Shown: positions 8,194 through 17,172, counted from the stretch's first letter. The stretch is DNA of 64,000 bases from Pseudomonas cremoricolorata DSM 17059 = NBRC 16634 (GCF_000425745.1 NZ_AUEA01000007.1:1-64000); one strand, 5' to 3'. Program-made: numbers and translations. Notes: generated from the sequence alone by a model not told the origin.

Positions 8194-9090
8194 TCAACGC
8201 GCTTGCAGCGAGCGCCTGGCCAGCTCCAGCCAGGCTTTGGCTGCGAACGACAGATGCCCCACGCGCCGCCAGGCCAGCGAGACATTCCAGCTCAGCGGCG
8301 GCGAGCCGACCTGAGCAATGGTGAAATCCTCAGGCGCCAGCGTGTCGCAAAACACTTTCGGCAACAGCGCCACCCCCACGCCCAGGCCGACCAGCGAGGC
8401 CATGAAATCCCATTGCCCGCTGCGCCCGCTGACTTTCGGGGTGAACCCGGCTTCGCTGCACGCGGCGGTCACCATGTCATTGAGGGCAAAGGCGTCGCCG
8501 TAAAGGATGAACTCACTGTCAGCCAATTCCTCGAGTGCCACGCTGGCTCGGCCCTGCCACGGCGACTGGCGCGGCGCCAGCAGACACATCGGCGATTCGA
8601 ACAACGGCAGCGACTCGAACTCCGACCACAAATCCCCGGCACCGGGAAAGTCCAACACAGTGCCCATTTCCAGCACGCCGTCGCGCAGGTGGCCGAGGGT
8701 ATCGTTACTGCCGATCTCGAACAGCTTGAGCTCGATGTTGGGGTAGGCGGCGTGATAAGCCGCGAACACCGGCGCCAGAATCGAATGGGTGGAAGGCGAC
8801 AAGCCCATGCGCAGCACACCGCGCTCGACCCGCTGCAGCGCATCGACCTCCTGCTTCATGCGCTGGTGCACGGCGATCATCTGCTTCGCGCGCTGATAGA
8901 CGATGTCGCCGGCCTCGGTGACGCTGAAGCGTTTGCCTTCGCGCGCCAGCAGCGGCACCCCGAAGCTGTGCTCCAGCACCTGCACCATCTTGCTCACGGT
9001 GGGCTGGGTGAGGTGCAGGGCGTTCGCTGCCTTGGTGAAGCTCTGCTGATCGACCACGGTCACGAAATAGCGCAGCGCACGAATATCCAT
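8194..9090 (-). CDS. LysR family transcriptional regulator
   Basis: A 298-residue LysR-type regulator. The N-terminal helix-turn-helix is in FTKAANALHLTQPTVSKMV (about 19-37), followed by the linker helix and a periplasmic-binding-protein-like effector domain (about 90-295). It is divergent from lrgA-lrgB with a 105-base gap that includes TGCA-N5-TGCA (near 9107), a candidate T-N11-A-type LysR site. By analogy with CidR, which controls cidAB in Firmicutes, it is likely to control the adjacent pair in response to an organic acid; this is inference. Confidence 0.9.
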   Translation of the reverse strand: MDIRALRYFVTVVDQQSFTKAANALHLTQPTVSKMVQVLEHSFGVPLLAREGKRFSVTEAGDIVYQRAKQMIAVHQRMKQEVDALQRVERGVLRMGLSPSTHSILAPVFAAYHAAYPNIELKLFEIGSNDTLGHLRDGVLEMGTVLDFPGAGDLWSEFESLPLFESPMCLLAPRQSPWQGRASVALEELADSEFILYGDAFALNDMVTAACSEAGFTPKVSGRSGQWDFMASLVGLGVGVALLPKVFCDTLAPEDFTIAQVGSPPLSWNVSLAWRRVGHLSFAAKAWLELARRSLQAR

Positions 9091-9195
9091 GGAGCATTCC
9101 TGTTGTGCATCATTTGCATGACTTTAATTCATTTTTTCTTTGCAAGGCATGTCGGTAGCATTCTGCTCATTCGCTGAAATGCCAGGAATCGTTCG

Positions 9196-9657
9196 ATGTC
9201 GTCTTATCCGCAGGTCAACCCTCCACGTCCTGCCGCCTCGTGGGCAAAAGCGCTGGGACAGGTGCTGCTGCTGGGCGGCCTGTGGTGGATCGCCCAGCGC
9301 CTTGCAACCCTGCTGGCCCTGCCACTGTCCGGCGGCATCGTCGGCCTTGGCCTGCTGGTGGCGCTGTTGCTGAGCGGCCTGGTCAAGCCCGCGTGGGTGG
9401 AGGCGGGGGCCGAGCTGGTCCTGGGCAACATGCTGCTGTACTTCATTCCGCTGGTGGTGTCGGTGGTGCAGTACACCGACCTGCTCGAGCATGAAGGCCT
9501 GAAACTGCTGGTGGCGATTGGTGTGGGCTTTCTCAGCGTGATGCTGGTGACGGCCTGCGTGGTCGAGCTGATCTGTCAGCAGATTCGCAAGCGGCGGTAC
9601 GGCAAATTGACCGATGTGCGTAGAGATCGCCCCGCCCTCGGCAGCCAGGTGTCGTGA
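9196..9657 (+). CDS. lrgA: CidA/LrgA family membrane protein
   Basis: A 153-residue inner-membrane protein with four hydrophobic segments. The family signature is visible in LPLSGGIVGLGLLVALLLSG (the PxSgxiiG motif) and in GAELVLGNMLLYFIPLVV. CidA/LrgA proteins were first described as holin-like factors in murein hydrolase control and autolysis, and more recently as parts of pyruvate or small organic acid transport systems with LrgB. The last base of its TGA is the first base of lrgB's ATG, so the two are translationally coupled. Confidence 0.88.
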   Translation: MSSYPQVNPPRPAASWAKALGQVLLLGGLWWIAQRLATLLALPLSGGIVGLGLLVALLLSGLVKPAWVEAGAELVLGNMLLYFIPLVVSVVQYTDLLEHEGLKLLVAIGVGFLSVMLVTACVVELICQQIRKRRYGKLTDVRRDRPALGSQVS

Positions 9658-10346
9658 TGAACGATTCGCTGATCTCTCTACTGTTTCTGCTGGCGACCCT
9701 GGGGCTGTTCTATGGCAACCAAGCCGTCTACAAGCGTCATCCGCGGGTATGGCTGACCCCGGCCATCCTCACCTCGGTGCTGTTGATCGCACTGGTCGAG
9801 GCCACCTCGTCGAGCTACCCGCTGTATTTCCAGGACACCCGCTGGCTGGTGTGGCTCTTGGGTCCGGCGACGGTCGCCTTCGCCCTGCCGATCTACAACA
9901 ACCGGCGCATCGTGCGCAGATACTGGATGGCGCTGCTGGCCGGCAGCGTGGCGAGCATTGTGGTGTCGGTCGGCGTGACCCTGCTGGCTGCCCGTGCGCT
10001 GGGCCTGGACCAGGCCATTACCCGCAGTTTGCTGTCACGCTCGGTGTCCACGCCGTTCGCCCTGGAGGCCACCGCGCACCTGGGCGGAACCGCGCAGCTG
10101 ACCGGCCTGTTCGTGGTCATCACCGGCCTGTTCGGCATCGTCCTGGGCGAAATGATTCTAACCCTGATGCCGCTGCGCACCCGCCTTGCCAAGGGCGCGC
10201 CGCTGGGCAGCGCGGCCCACGGTTTTGGCATGAGCATCGCCCGCGGCCTGGGGCCGGAGGAGGGCGCGGTGGCGAGCCTGACGATGATCTTCAGTGGCGT
10301 GCTGATGGTGCTGGCCGCGCCGGTGATTGCCTGGGCGGTGGGGTGA
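9657..10346 (+). CDS. lrgB: LrgB family membrane protein
   Basis: A 229-residue polytopic inner-membrane protein, partner of LrgA. The conserved C-terminal block is present: SVSTPFALEATAHLGG, then GEMILTLMPLRTRLAKGAPLG, then AAHGFGMSIARGLGPEEGA. About eight hydrophobic segments. It overlaps lrgA by one base (TGATG). The pair is probably a small-acid transporter or regulator of murein hydrolases; which one applies in this organism is not shown by the sequence. Confidence 0.88.
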   Translation: MNDSLISLLFLLATLGLFYGNQAVYKRHPRVWLTPAILTSVLLIALVEATSSSYPLYFQDTRWLVWLLGPATVAFALPIYNNRRIVRRYWMALLAGSVASIVVSVGVTLLAARALGLDQAITRSLLSRSVSTPFALEATAHLGGTAQLTGLFVVITGLFGIVLGEMILTLMPLRTRLAKGAPLGSAAHGFGMSIARGLGPEEGAVASLTMIFSGVLMVLAAPVIAWAVG

Positions 10347-10405
10347 GGGTTGGTTACCATAGCCGGCCTACATCCTGCCTGAACGGCCTGCACCGGAGCC
10401 CATCG

Positions 10406-10927
10406 ATGAATTCAGCCAAATCGGTTTACCGCCTCAGCCGCTGGCTGAGTGCACTCATCCTGCTCAGCCCTGGACTGAGCAACGCTGCGTCCGCTTCAGC
10501 GTGTGGCGAAGCACGCGCTGTGTTTGAGTGCGATGTTGCAGGCGGTGTGACATTGGCGTTGTGCGCCAGCTATCAGGGCGATGCGCTCGAAGGCCTGCAA
10601 TATCGCTTCGCCCGCAATGGCACTACTGAACTCGAGTTCCCCAAGGCCAGGTTTTCGCTTCGCGAGTTCAAAGCCAATCACTACGTGCGATTCCAGACCG
10701 ACTACAGCCTCATCAAGTTTTCCAGCGGTGCTTACACCTACGGTATCTACAGCAATTACGACGGCGAGGCCGGTCAGGCCGATGCGCGCAGCGCAGGTGT
10801 GGCGGTGAGCAATGCGTCCGACGTCGAGGTGGCCAACAAGCGCTGCGCCAGGATCGAGGTCGACGAGCTGCAAGAGGTGATCCCGCAGCTGGCTTGCGAT
10901 CCTGATGACGCTTTGGGTTGTTCGTGA
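10406..10927 (+). CDS. Secreted protein of unknown function
   Basis: A 173-residue protein with a clear signal peptide: positively charged start, hydrophobic stretch LSALILLSPGL and a likely cleavage after SNAASASA near residue 29. The mature part contains several cysteines (ACGEA, FECDV, LCASY, KRCAR, LACDP, LGCS), which could form periplasmic disulfides. I recognise no family. It starts 59 bases after lrgB on the same strand; GGAG (10395-10398) is the ribosome binding site. Confidence 0.7.
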   Translation: MNSAKSVYRLSRWLSALILLSPGLSNAASASACGEARAVFECDVAGGVTLALCASYQGDALEGLQYRFARNGTTELEFPKARFSLREFKANHYVRFQTDYSLIKFSSGAYTYGIYSNYDGEAGQADARSAGVAVSNASDVEVANKRCARIEVDELQEVIPQLACDPDDALGCS

Positions 10928-11085
10928 GACTGAGGGCAAGATTCACGTCGCGCGCGTAGCTCAGCAATCGGCCGGGCACGGTCGATGATCACCCTGCGCC
11001 CCAGCGGGAAAGGTAGGAAAACACCAGTTGCCCAAGCAGCAATCAAGATTGCATTCGAATCGAAGCCAGCAGCTCGCCTGGTTGC

Positions 11086-11460
11086 TTATGCCAGTCGCTC
11101 AAGCCCGCACTGATACTTCGCACTTTCAAGGCTCGCTTCAAACGCCTCGAGCCCCGCGTATATCTGTTGCAGGCCAGTGATTTGCCCGAGTACTTCGTGT
11201 TTCTTGTCGGCAATGGCCTTGCCTGCCAATTCCCACGGCAGATCAGCACCTTGATGCCCCAGCAGAATCGCCTGCAGTTCTTTGAGCTTGAAACCCAACT
11301 GCTGCGCGCACTTGATGAACGTCAGCAGTTCGACACTCTGCTGAGTGTAAACACGGTACTGCCCTCGGCGTTCGGGCGGCGGCAGCAGGCCGATCGCTTC
11401 ATAGTGGCGAATGGTTTTTACCGTGGTGCCCGACAGTTGCGCGGCTTTGCCGATATACAT
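11086..11460 (-). CDS. MerR family transcriptional regulator
   Basis: A 124-residue MerR-type regulator. The N-terminal winged helix is clear: MYIGKAAQLSGTTVKTIRHYEAIGLLPPPERRGQ spans residues 1-34, with the YRVYTQQ wing next. A long dimerisation helix follows, then a short C-terminal region with one cysteine (KYQCG). Proteins this short with few cysteines usually sense redox state or a small organic compound. The upstream gene on the same strand is a flavodoxin-fold quinone-reductase-like protein, its most likely target. Confidence 0.88.
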   Translation of the reverse strand: MYIGKAAQLSGTTVKTIRHYEAIGLLPPPERRGQYRVYTQQSVELLTFIKCAQQLGFKLKELQAILLGHQGADLPWELAGKAIADKKHEVLGQITGLQQIYAGLEAFEASLESAKYQCGLERLA

Positions 11461-11531
11461 GAGCGGCCTCTTGTAAGGGAGCGGCGCATCATTGCATGGC
11501 ACCCGCGGTTCGGGAATCACCTGAGCGCAGG

Positions 11532-12104
11532 TCAGACGGCAATGCCGCGTGCCCGTTCGAGCCAGGCTTCGCGGCGCTGAGCACTGGAGCCGAGCACTGG
11601 CCCGAACATCAACGTACGCAGTGGCCGGATACCGCAGAATTGCAAGGTGGTCTTGCGCACCTGATGAATGCCAGGCATGCGATACACCCAGCGGTAGTAC
11701 CACGGCGGTGTATCCATCGTCACCAGCAGATGCGCCGTTCGGCCCTTGAGCAGTTGCTCGGGGAACGCCTTGCCTGCCCTGTAGCGAAACGCGAAACCGG
11801 GCAGGAACACACGGTCGAAAAAGCCTTTCATCAACGCCGGGATACCGCCCCACCAAATGGGGTAGATGAACACCAGATGCTCGGCCCAAGTGATATCGGC
11901 CTGGGCCCTGAGCAGGTCGGGTTCCAGTGGCTGGACTTGCCGGTAGCCGCTGCGCAATACCGGGTCGAAACTCAACGCATCAAGTCGTAACACCCTCACA
12001 TCATGGCCGGCACCGCTGGCGGCCTCGATATAAGCCTCGGTCAGCGCCGCGCAGAAACTCTCGCCCGACGGGTGCCCCAGCAGCACAAGTACTCGTTTGC
12101 TCAT
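11532..12104 (-). CDS. Flavodoxin-fold NAD(P)H oxidoreductase (quinone reductase-like)
   Basis: A 190-residue protein of the NQO1/MdaB/KefF flavodoxin-like family. The N-terminal LVLLGHPSGESFCAAL is the FMN/FAD phosphate-binding loop region, and FIYPIWWGGIPALMKGFFDRVF (near 80-101) is the second flavin-binding loop. It would reduce quinones or other electrophiles by two electrons in the cytoplasm. It lies 71 bases upstream of, and on the same strand as, merR, so the two may be one unit. The ATG at 12104 gives the normal family N-terminus; the reading frame extends further upstream without support. Confidence 0.85.
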   Translation of the reverse strand: MSKRVLVLLGHPSGESFCAALTEAYIEAASGAGHDVRVLRLDALSFDPVLRSGYRQVQPLEPDLLRAQADITWAEHLVFIYPIWWGGIPALMKGFFDRVFLPGFAFRYRAGKAFPEQLLKGRTAHLLVTMDTPPWYYRWVYRMPGIHQVRKTTLQFCGIRPLRTLMFGPVLGSSAQRREAWLERARGIAV

Positions 12105-12259
12105 CGTCGCTTCATCCTGAACATGAACGTGCAGGGTAAAGCCTGACCCTAACGGGAGAGTCAACTGATCGGGGGCGTTGCAACGCGCATTAGCTAGCGG
12201 CTGAAGCTATTCATCCGTCACCATCGATCATGGAAGTACGTCGCGCTCCGCCCTCGGCG

Positions 12260-12796
12260 CTAAAGCTCCTGCATCCGCAGCACTCGCTGCGCGCACTCAC
12301 GCCAACTCAATCTATGCTTGCCAACCGCCTCTGGCAGGTCCGCTTCCCCAGCCAGCATCACCGGCATGTCGCGCATCCTCATCCAGGGCTCACTCTGCCA
12401 ATACAACAACGTCGCGCTGCGCCCGCCAGGCCAGCACATCCGCCCGAGCTGCGGTGCATCGCCCATCCCCTCAGGCTGCCCACCCCGCAGCACCGCCACC
12501 ACCTCATGGGTCAGCCACCAACGCAAATGACGGTTCTCCGGAACATGGTGATGCGCCAGCAACGTATAGGCCCCCGACTCGCTGACCATGGTCGTCTGCG
12601 CGCACTGGCCATAGCGCAGCAACTGCACAACCCGGCATTGATCCGGGTCGAGCTTGCGCAGGCAGTGTTCGTCGAAGAAGCGACCACTCAGCCGACCCAG
12701 CTCCCGGGCGCAGAACCAGGCTTGGGATTCGAGCCAGAGGGTGTGGAGAGGGCGGTTGTGGCGGGTGAAGAGAGTGGGGGAGTGGAGGTTGGTCAT
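12260..12796 (-). CDS. BRO-N domain protein (phage antirepressor-like)
   Basis: A 178-residue protein with the BRO family N-terminal domain pattern: WLESQAWFCARELGRLSG (about 20-37), TMVSESGAYTLLAHHHVPE (near 68-86) and FRRW-like LRWWLTHEVVAVLRG (about 91-105). BRO-N domains are DNA-binding and are common in phage antirepressors and genomic islands. No C-terminal second domain of the phage type is evident. GGAGG lies 6 bases before the ATG. It is preceded by a 28-codon reading frame whose stop overlaps its start, and by two structured repeats, all on the same strand. Confidence 0.75.
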   Translation of the reverse strand: MTNLHSPTLFTRHNRPLHTLWLESQAWFCARELGRLSGRFFDEHCLRKLDPDQCRVVQLLRYGQCAQTTMVSESGAYTLLAHHHVPENRHLRWWLTHEVVAVLRGGQPEGMGDAPQLGRMCWPGGRSATLLYWQSEPWMRMRDMPVMLAGEADLPEAVGKHRLSWRECAQRVLRMQEL

Positions 12797-12879
12797 GGTT
12801 GGCCTCCGGGGTTTCTAGCCTGGCGAGAAGGCAAGACGCATGTTTCGCACTGCTTGGTACTGATGGATCTTGTAGGCAT
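12793..12879 (-). CDS. Putative 28-codon leader peptide overlapping the BRO-N start
   Basis: ATG at 12879 opens a frame beginning MPTRSISTKQ and ending NPGGQP, stopping with TGA whose bases overlap the BRO-N ATG (ATGA). AGAGG sits 8 bases before the ATG. The geometry is that of a translationally coupled leader. No homologous family is known to me. A related frame without an ATG follows the upstream repeat unit (PTKIPLTAKH near 13477-13448), which suggests the segment belongs to the repeat unit. Confidence 0.4.
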   Translation of the reverse strand: MPTRSISTKQCETCVLPSRQARNPGGQP

Positions 12880-12900
12880 TTTCAGAACCTCTACGTGATT

Positions 12901-13094
12901 TCAGCTTTCTTAGGGCTGGGTGTCGGGAGCTAAGAAATCCCACGTAGCGGACCGGACGTATTCCCCTTCCGGGTCTTGTATTAGTCCGCTCCCGACATAA
13001 CACGTTTTCTGCGCGCAGGATTAGACCACAGGCACAAAAAAGCCGCATCTGTCGGGGCGGATTGACCGCTACGTGAAGGCGTTTCTTAGGCGCC
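12901..13094 (-). repeat. Structured repeat unit, copy 1
   Basis: One of two tandem ~195-nt units of about 80% identity. Within it lie TTTCTTAG/CTAAGAAA, three copies of the CTCCCGACA motif in alternating orientation, and a long-range stem CACGTAGCGG (12941-12950) with CCGCTACGTG (13066-13075). The second copy has a different sequence at that stem but keeps the pairing. One stem uses G-U pairs only if the minus strand is transcribed, matching the direction of the BRO-N gene. It may be a regulatory RNA or leader; I do not recognise a named family. Confidence 0.75.
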
Positions 13095-13205
13095 GTGGAA
13101 AAGGTACTGCTGGCGGGTGAATTGAACAATAAAAAAAGCTGTAGGAATGTTCTGAAAATTTAGCGAACTAAACTAATCATGGCGGCCAAGTTCATATGTC
13201 AGTTG

Positions 13206-13400
13206 TCAGCTTTCTTAGGGCTGGGTGTCGGGAGCTAAGAAACCTCACACAGCAGGCCGGACATATTCCCCTTACAGGTCTTGTATTAGCCCACTCCCGA
13301 CATAACAGAATGGTTCCTGCTCGCAGGATTAGACCACAGGCATGAAAAGGCCGCATCTGTCGGGAGCGGGTGGACTGCTGTGTAAGCGTTTCTTAGGCGC
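13206..13400 (-). repeat. Structured repeat unit, copy 2
   Basis: Second copy of the unit, in the same orientation, 111 bases from copy 1. The hairpin region at one end (13206-13242) is identical to copy 1. The long-range stem is ACACAGCAG (13247-13255) with CTGCTGTGT (13375-13383), a compensated version of the copy 1 stem. A related tail segment follows each unit on the minus strand, so the full repeating module is about 300 nt. Confidence 0.75.
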
Positions 13401-14253
13401 TCGGGGAAAATAGGTGGGGTTGTGCTTTGCGGTCAATGGAATCTTTGTAGGGGTTTTCGGAGAATGCTTTTTGCAGTGGCGGCCAGAGCGGTTGGTTGAT
13501 TAGCTTACTTTTTATCAATCTGACCTATCCCTATGTGCTGAACTGATAATGGCATCTACAGTTCTTTACACTTGAACGGGTACACCGAATGTTTGTTTTG
13601 GGCAGTGATGAGTCGATGAATCGCACTCCTCAGATCAGCGGCGCTGGCGGAGAGCATGTGGACTCTCTATGAAACACCGAGAGCCCGATTTGTAACGGGA
13701 GCCTAGAAAACGCCGACTGAGGATGAGGCCTCTTCAATTCAGGTCAGGCGTATTGGTAGCAGCTGCTGGTCGGTTGCATCTCTTGCTGAACGGCGCTACT
13801 GGTCGAAGGCTTCCGGCGGTGGATGGCCGCTTTTGCCCCAAAGCGGTCGGTCGGGGCTACTTTCGTCGTTTGCTGCCTCGGGTCAAGGGGAGAGGCAGAC
13901 CCAAAGCGGGCAGCCCCGAAGCGAACGCAACGCAATTGCCCGTCAAACTGCCAGCAAAAATAATTCCAGCATTCGCGCAGCCAACGGTTTAAATTTCCCA
14001 AGTGGTGGGGAGCATGTCTGCGCTGCACCATTCAGGATCCTTCAAAGTGCAGCGGTGCTGCCCATATAAATAGCCTGAGCATCGTCACGCGAGCTTTGGT
14101 ACGGCCTGTAGCCTCTATGAATAAAATATAGGTCTTTGTACCCTGCCAAGGATCATGTATGCTCGGAGAGTTAACTAAAAACAAGAGATTTGCTGGTTAA
14201 GATTTAAGAAATTTTGTTTACGAGTAGATGGGGTTATCTGGGGAGGGAATGTG
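13401..14253. other. Non-coding stretch between repeats and defence gene
   Basis: About 850 bases without a convincing gene. The first ~90 bases are the tail of repeat copy 2. An open frame at 13723-13992 has no ribosome binding site and low-complexity Arg/Gly/Pro content, so I do not call it. From about 14090 the sequence becomes AT-rich and probably holds the promoter of the nuclease gene. Confidence 0.5.
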
Positions 14254-15288
14254 ATGGGCATAGATGAAAAATTATTCGAAGAGGTGATGCACTCATTAAA
14301 GCTTGCGCGTGACCTGCGTGAAGCAAGAACAATAGACTCGAATGCAATTAGCGATGTATTATGTTTTAAGCTTTCGCATCACTTTGATCCTGAAGGTGAT
14401 ATGGAGGAAAGTCTCGGAGATCTCCTTGATTCGGTAAAAGAACAAAGTGAGCAAGCTGTTCGGGATGCTCTTGGGGAACATCACAGTTTTGAGTTGTTCA
14501 AAGATGAACTCGAAAAAAACCCGAACTTCAAAAAAGCCATAAGGAATGGGGAGCGGGCCAAGGAAAGTATCGAAAAATTAATTGAGTATATGAAAGAAAA
14601 CTATCTAGACAATGACGCAAAAGAGTTTGCCTCACTTTGCGTAAATGCCTTTACCGATATCAACTCCATGCTTCTAGAGCAGGATGTCGTGCCTCTGATC
14701 AAGAGAGGTATCTATTCCGAAGATTTGGCTTCAGCTATTACAGTCTGGCAAGACTTCGCAACTGAAAAGGCGGACGATGAACAGTTCTGGCAAATGGAGT
14801 TGTCTGCTCGAAAAGGAATATTGGAGCGACTCATCGGAGGTTATGCATTATTTTTACAGCGTGAATTTCATGTTGGCACTACAAGCGCTGAAGGCAAAGG
14901 AAGTAAACGAACAGACTTCGCATTGATAGATGGGCTAAATAATAACTTGACGTTTATTGAGATAAAAACCCCCAACACTAAACTTCTGGGCGCCACGTAT
15001 CGCGGTACTTATCCGTTATCCAGCGAAGTTTCTGGGACAATCAGTCAGGTCCTAAATCAAAGAAACGAACTCATCATGAATTTTCACTCTAAGAGGTATA
15101 ATAGTGAAAGCGTGTTCGAGGTTTTTTCACCGAGGTGCTTTGTCATCGTGGGTAACCTCACAAGTTTCGGTGGAGACAAGGAGAAACTGAAAGCATTTGA
15201 GGTTCAAAGACAGGCTGTAGCTGCGCACGTGACTATCGTTACCTTTGACGAGCTATATCATCAGTTTTCAACCTTCAATCAGATATAG
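14254..15288 (+). CDS. sduA: Shedu-type anti-phage nuclease (DUF4263)
   Basis: A 344-residue protein whose C-terminal half matches the Shedu SduA/DUF4263 domain. A PD-(D/E)xK nuclease core is visible: KRTD with Asp221, then a strand ending IEIK with Glu236 and Lys238, followed by the family block TYPLSSEVSGTISQV with Gln265. The N-terminal ~180 residues are helical and charged and probably form the sensing or oligomerisation part, which varies between Shedu proteins. Shedu is a single-gene defence system. The gene is far more AT-rich than its neighbours, evidence of transfer. ATG 14254 is chosen because GGAGG (14242-14246) is 7 bases away. Confidence 0.8.
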   Translation: MGIDEKLFEEVMHSLKLARDLREARTIDSNAISDVLCFKLSHHFDPEGDMEESLGDLLDSVKEQSEQAVRDALGEHHSFELFKDELEKNPNFKKAIRNGERAKESIEKLIEYMKENYLDNDAKEFASLCVNAFTDINSMLLEQDVVPLIKRGIYSEDLASAITVWQDFATEKADDEQFWQMELSARKGILERLIGGYALFLQREFHVGTTSAEGKGSKRTDFALIDGLNNNLTFIEIKTPNTKLLGATYRGTYPLSSEVSGTISQVLNQRNELIMNFHSKRYNSESVFEVFSPRCFVIVGNLTSFGGDKEKLKAFEVQRQAVAAHVTIVTFDELYHQFSTFNQI

Positions 15289-15807
15289 GGCGGACCGAAT
15301 TTTCGAGGTGTTATTAACTGCCGAGTATGGCATCCGATGTGAGGGACCGGTTCTGGCCGATTTCTGCCCTTCACGAATGGCCGCTATGGGTCGAATACAG
15401 CCGGTCGCGTTTAACCGCTGTCGGCCAAAGGCGGACGCTGAGCGTAAGCGGCCATCGAAGACACTTCAGCATCCCATTAATAAGGGCGATGTTATCCACC
15501 TAACATTACGTCGACACCATTGCTCTTATTAAAAGGATAATCATGCGCCAGCGTCCCTCCATCAGCACTGTTGAAGGCTGCAGACCTGGTTCTGCCCGCC
15601 CGCACACCGCTAGGCTCAAAGTCTGAAAGTAGTGGAAGCTGCGCCATTTTTGAGTACCGTTTTCCCGAGTCTTCTGCGCATCGTTTAAGAATCTCTCGGC
15701 TGGGTTAATAAAAGCTGGCCAAAGACACGGAAAAAATGGGAAACATATTGGGTCGCGCAGCCTCACCGCCACTCACGGCTAGGCCCCAGCACTTTCCCCA
15801 CACCCAC
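15289..15807. other. Non-coding stretch after the Shedu gene
   Basis: About 520 bases. 15340-15470 resembles the decayed intergenic DNA often seen around Pseudomonas islands. A 27-codon frame starts at ATG 15543 behind AAAAGGA; nothing else supports it. I see no attachment site or transposase remnant. Confidence 0.4.
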
Positions 15808-15840
15808 AAAAAATCCGATGCCCGTCCCCAAGCATCGGAT
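15808..15840 (-). terminator. nrdB terminator
   Basis: On the minus strand ATCCGATGC and GCATCGGAT form a 9-bp stem with a 10-nt loop, followed directly by TTTTT. It lies 81 bases after the nrdB stop and is a clear intrinsic terminator. Confidence 0.85.
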
Positions 15841-15921
15841 CCCGTGACCCATCAGTTCGCTATAGCTCAACCCATCTCAGTTCGCTGAAACAGGCTCAGG
15901 TGCAAAACCCGCACCCGCCAA

Positions 15922-17172
15922 TCAATCCCAGCTCAACGCCCCACCCGTCTGATACTCGATCACGCGGGTCTCGAAGAAGTTCTTCTCTTTCTTCAAGTCC
16001 ATGATCTCGCTCATCCATGGGAATGGGTTGGTGGTGCCTGGGTATTCTTCTTTCAGGCCGATCTGGGTCAGGCGGCGGTTGGCGATGAACTTGAGGTAGT
16101 CCTCCATCATCGCGGCGTTCATGCCCAGTACGCCGCGCGGCATGGTGTCGCGGGCGTATTCGATTTCCAGCTGGGTCCCTTGCAGGATCATCTGGGTGGC
16201 TTCGTCTTTCATGGCCGAGTCCCACAGGTGCGGGTTCTCGATCTTGATCTGGTTGATCACGTCGATGCCGAAGTTCAGGTGCATCGACTCGTCACGCAGG
16301 ATGTACTGGAACTGTTCGGCAACGCCGGTCATCTTGTTGCGGCGGCCCATCGAGAGGATCTGGGTGAAGCCGCAGTAGAAGAAGATGCCTTCCAGTACGC
16401 AGTAGTAGCCGATCAGGTTGCGCAGCAGTTCTTTGTCGGTTTCCGGGGTGCCGGTGTTGAATTCCGGGTCGGAGATGGCGCGGGTGTACTTCAGGCCCCA
16501 GGCGGCTTTCTTCGCGACCGATGGGATCTCGTGGTACATGTTGAAGATCTCGCCTTCATCCATGCCCAGCGATTCGATGCAGTACTGGTAGGCGTGGGTG
16601 TGGATCGCTTCCTCGAAGGCCTGGCGCAGGATGTACTGGCGGCACTCGGGGTTGGTGATCAGGCGGTACACGGCCAGGGCCAGGTTGTTGGCGACCAGCG
16701 AGTCGGCGGTGGAGAAGAAGCCGAGGTTGCGCATGACGATGCGGCGCTCGTCTTCGGTCAGGCCGTCCTGGCTCTTCCACAGGGCGATGTCGGCGGTCAT
16801 GTTGACCTCTTGCGGCATCCAGTGGTTGGCGCAGCCGTCGAGGTACTTCTGCCAGGCCCAGTCGTACTTGAAGGGCACGAGCTGGTTGAGGTCGGCGCGG
16901 CAGTTGATCATGCGCTTCTCATCGACCGCAACGCGGGCGGCGGAGCCTTCAAGCTCAGCCAGGCCTTCGGCGATGTCGAGGTCGTTCAGCGAGGCCTTGG
17001 CGCGCTTGACCGCGTCGGAGTCGCTGGCGGTGGCGGCGCGGGCTTCTTGAGCGGCGGCGTCGCCGGCGCTGTCGAGGCGGTCCAGGTTGGCGGTCGCGGC
17101 GGCCTGGCTCGGGGTAGCGGTCTTGGCGGTGACTTCGCCGTCTTCTTTATCGAATTCGTCCCAGCTCAGCAT
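15922..17172 (-). CDS. nrdB: Class Ia ribonucleotide reductase, beta subunit
   Basis: A 416-residue radical-generating subunit that supplies the tyrosyl radical for conversion of ribonucleotides to deoxyribonucleotides with NrdA. Di-iron ligands are visible in the two E-x-x-H motifs, [12 protein letters not shown] and [10 protein letters not shown]; the Tyr four residues after the first His matches E. coli Tyr122. Length agrees with Pseudomonas NrdB. The first ~75 residues are an Ala/Thr-rich extension compared with E. coli. [10 protein letters not shown] is the expected start. It is separated from nrdA by ~780 bases with its own terminator, so the two are probably separate transcripts. Confidence 0.95.
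   Translation of the reverse strand: MLSWDEFDKEDGEVTAKTATPSQAAATANLDRLDSAGDAAAQEARAATASDSDAVKRAKASLNDLDIAEGLAELEGSAARVAVDEKRMINCRADLNQLVPFKYDWAWQKYLDGCANHWMPQEVNMTADIALWKSQDGLTEDERRIVMRNLGFFSTADSLVANNLALAVYRLITNPECRQYILRQAFEEAIHTHAYQYCIESLGMDEGEIFNMYHEIPSVAKKAAWGLKYTRAISDPEFNTGTPETDKELLRNLIGYYCVLEGIFFYCGFTQILSMGRRNKMTGVAEQFQYILRDESMHLNFGIDVINQIKIENPHLWDSAMKDEATQMILQGTQLEIEYARDTMPRGVLGMNAAMMEDYLKFIANRRLTQIGLKEEYPGTTNPFPWMSEIMDLKKEKNFFETRVIEYQTGGALSWD

Noticed and set aside
12815..13129. 104-codon minus-strand frame through repeat copy 1
   Set aside because: It runs through the structured repeat, has no ribosome site and the corresponding frame is broken by a stop in copy 2. I treat the unit as non-coding apart from the short leader at 12793-12879.
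13723..13992. 89-codon + strand frame in the spacer before the Shedu gene
   Set aside because: No ribosome binding site, Arg/Gly/Pro-rich composition and no family.
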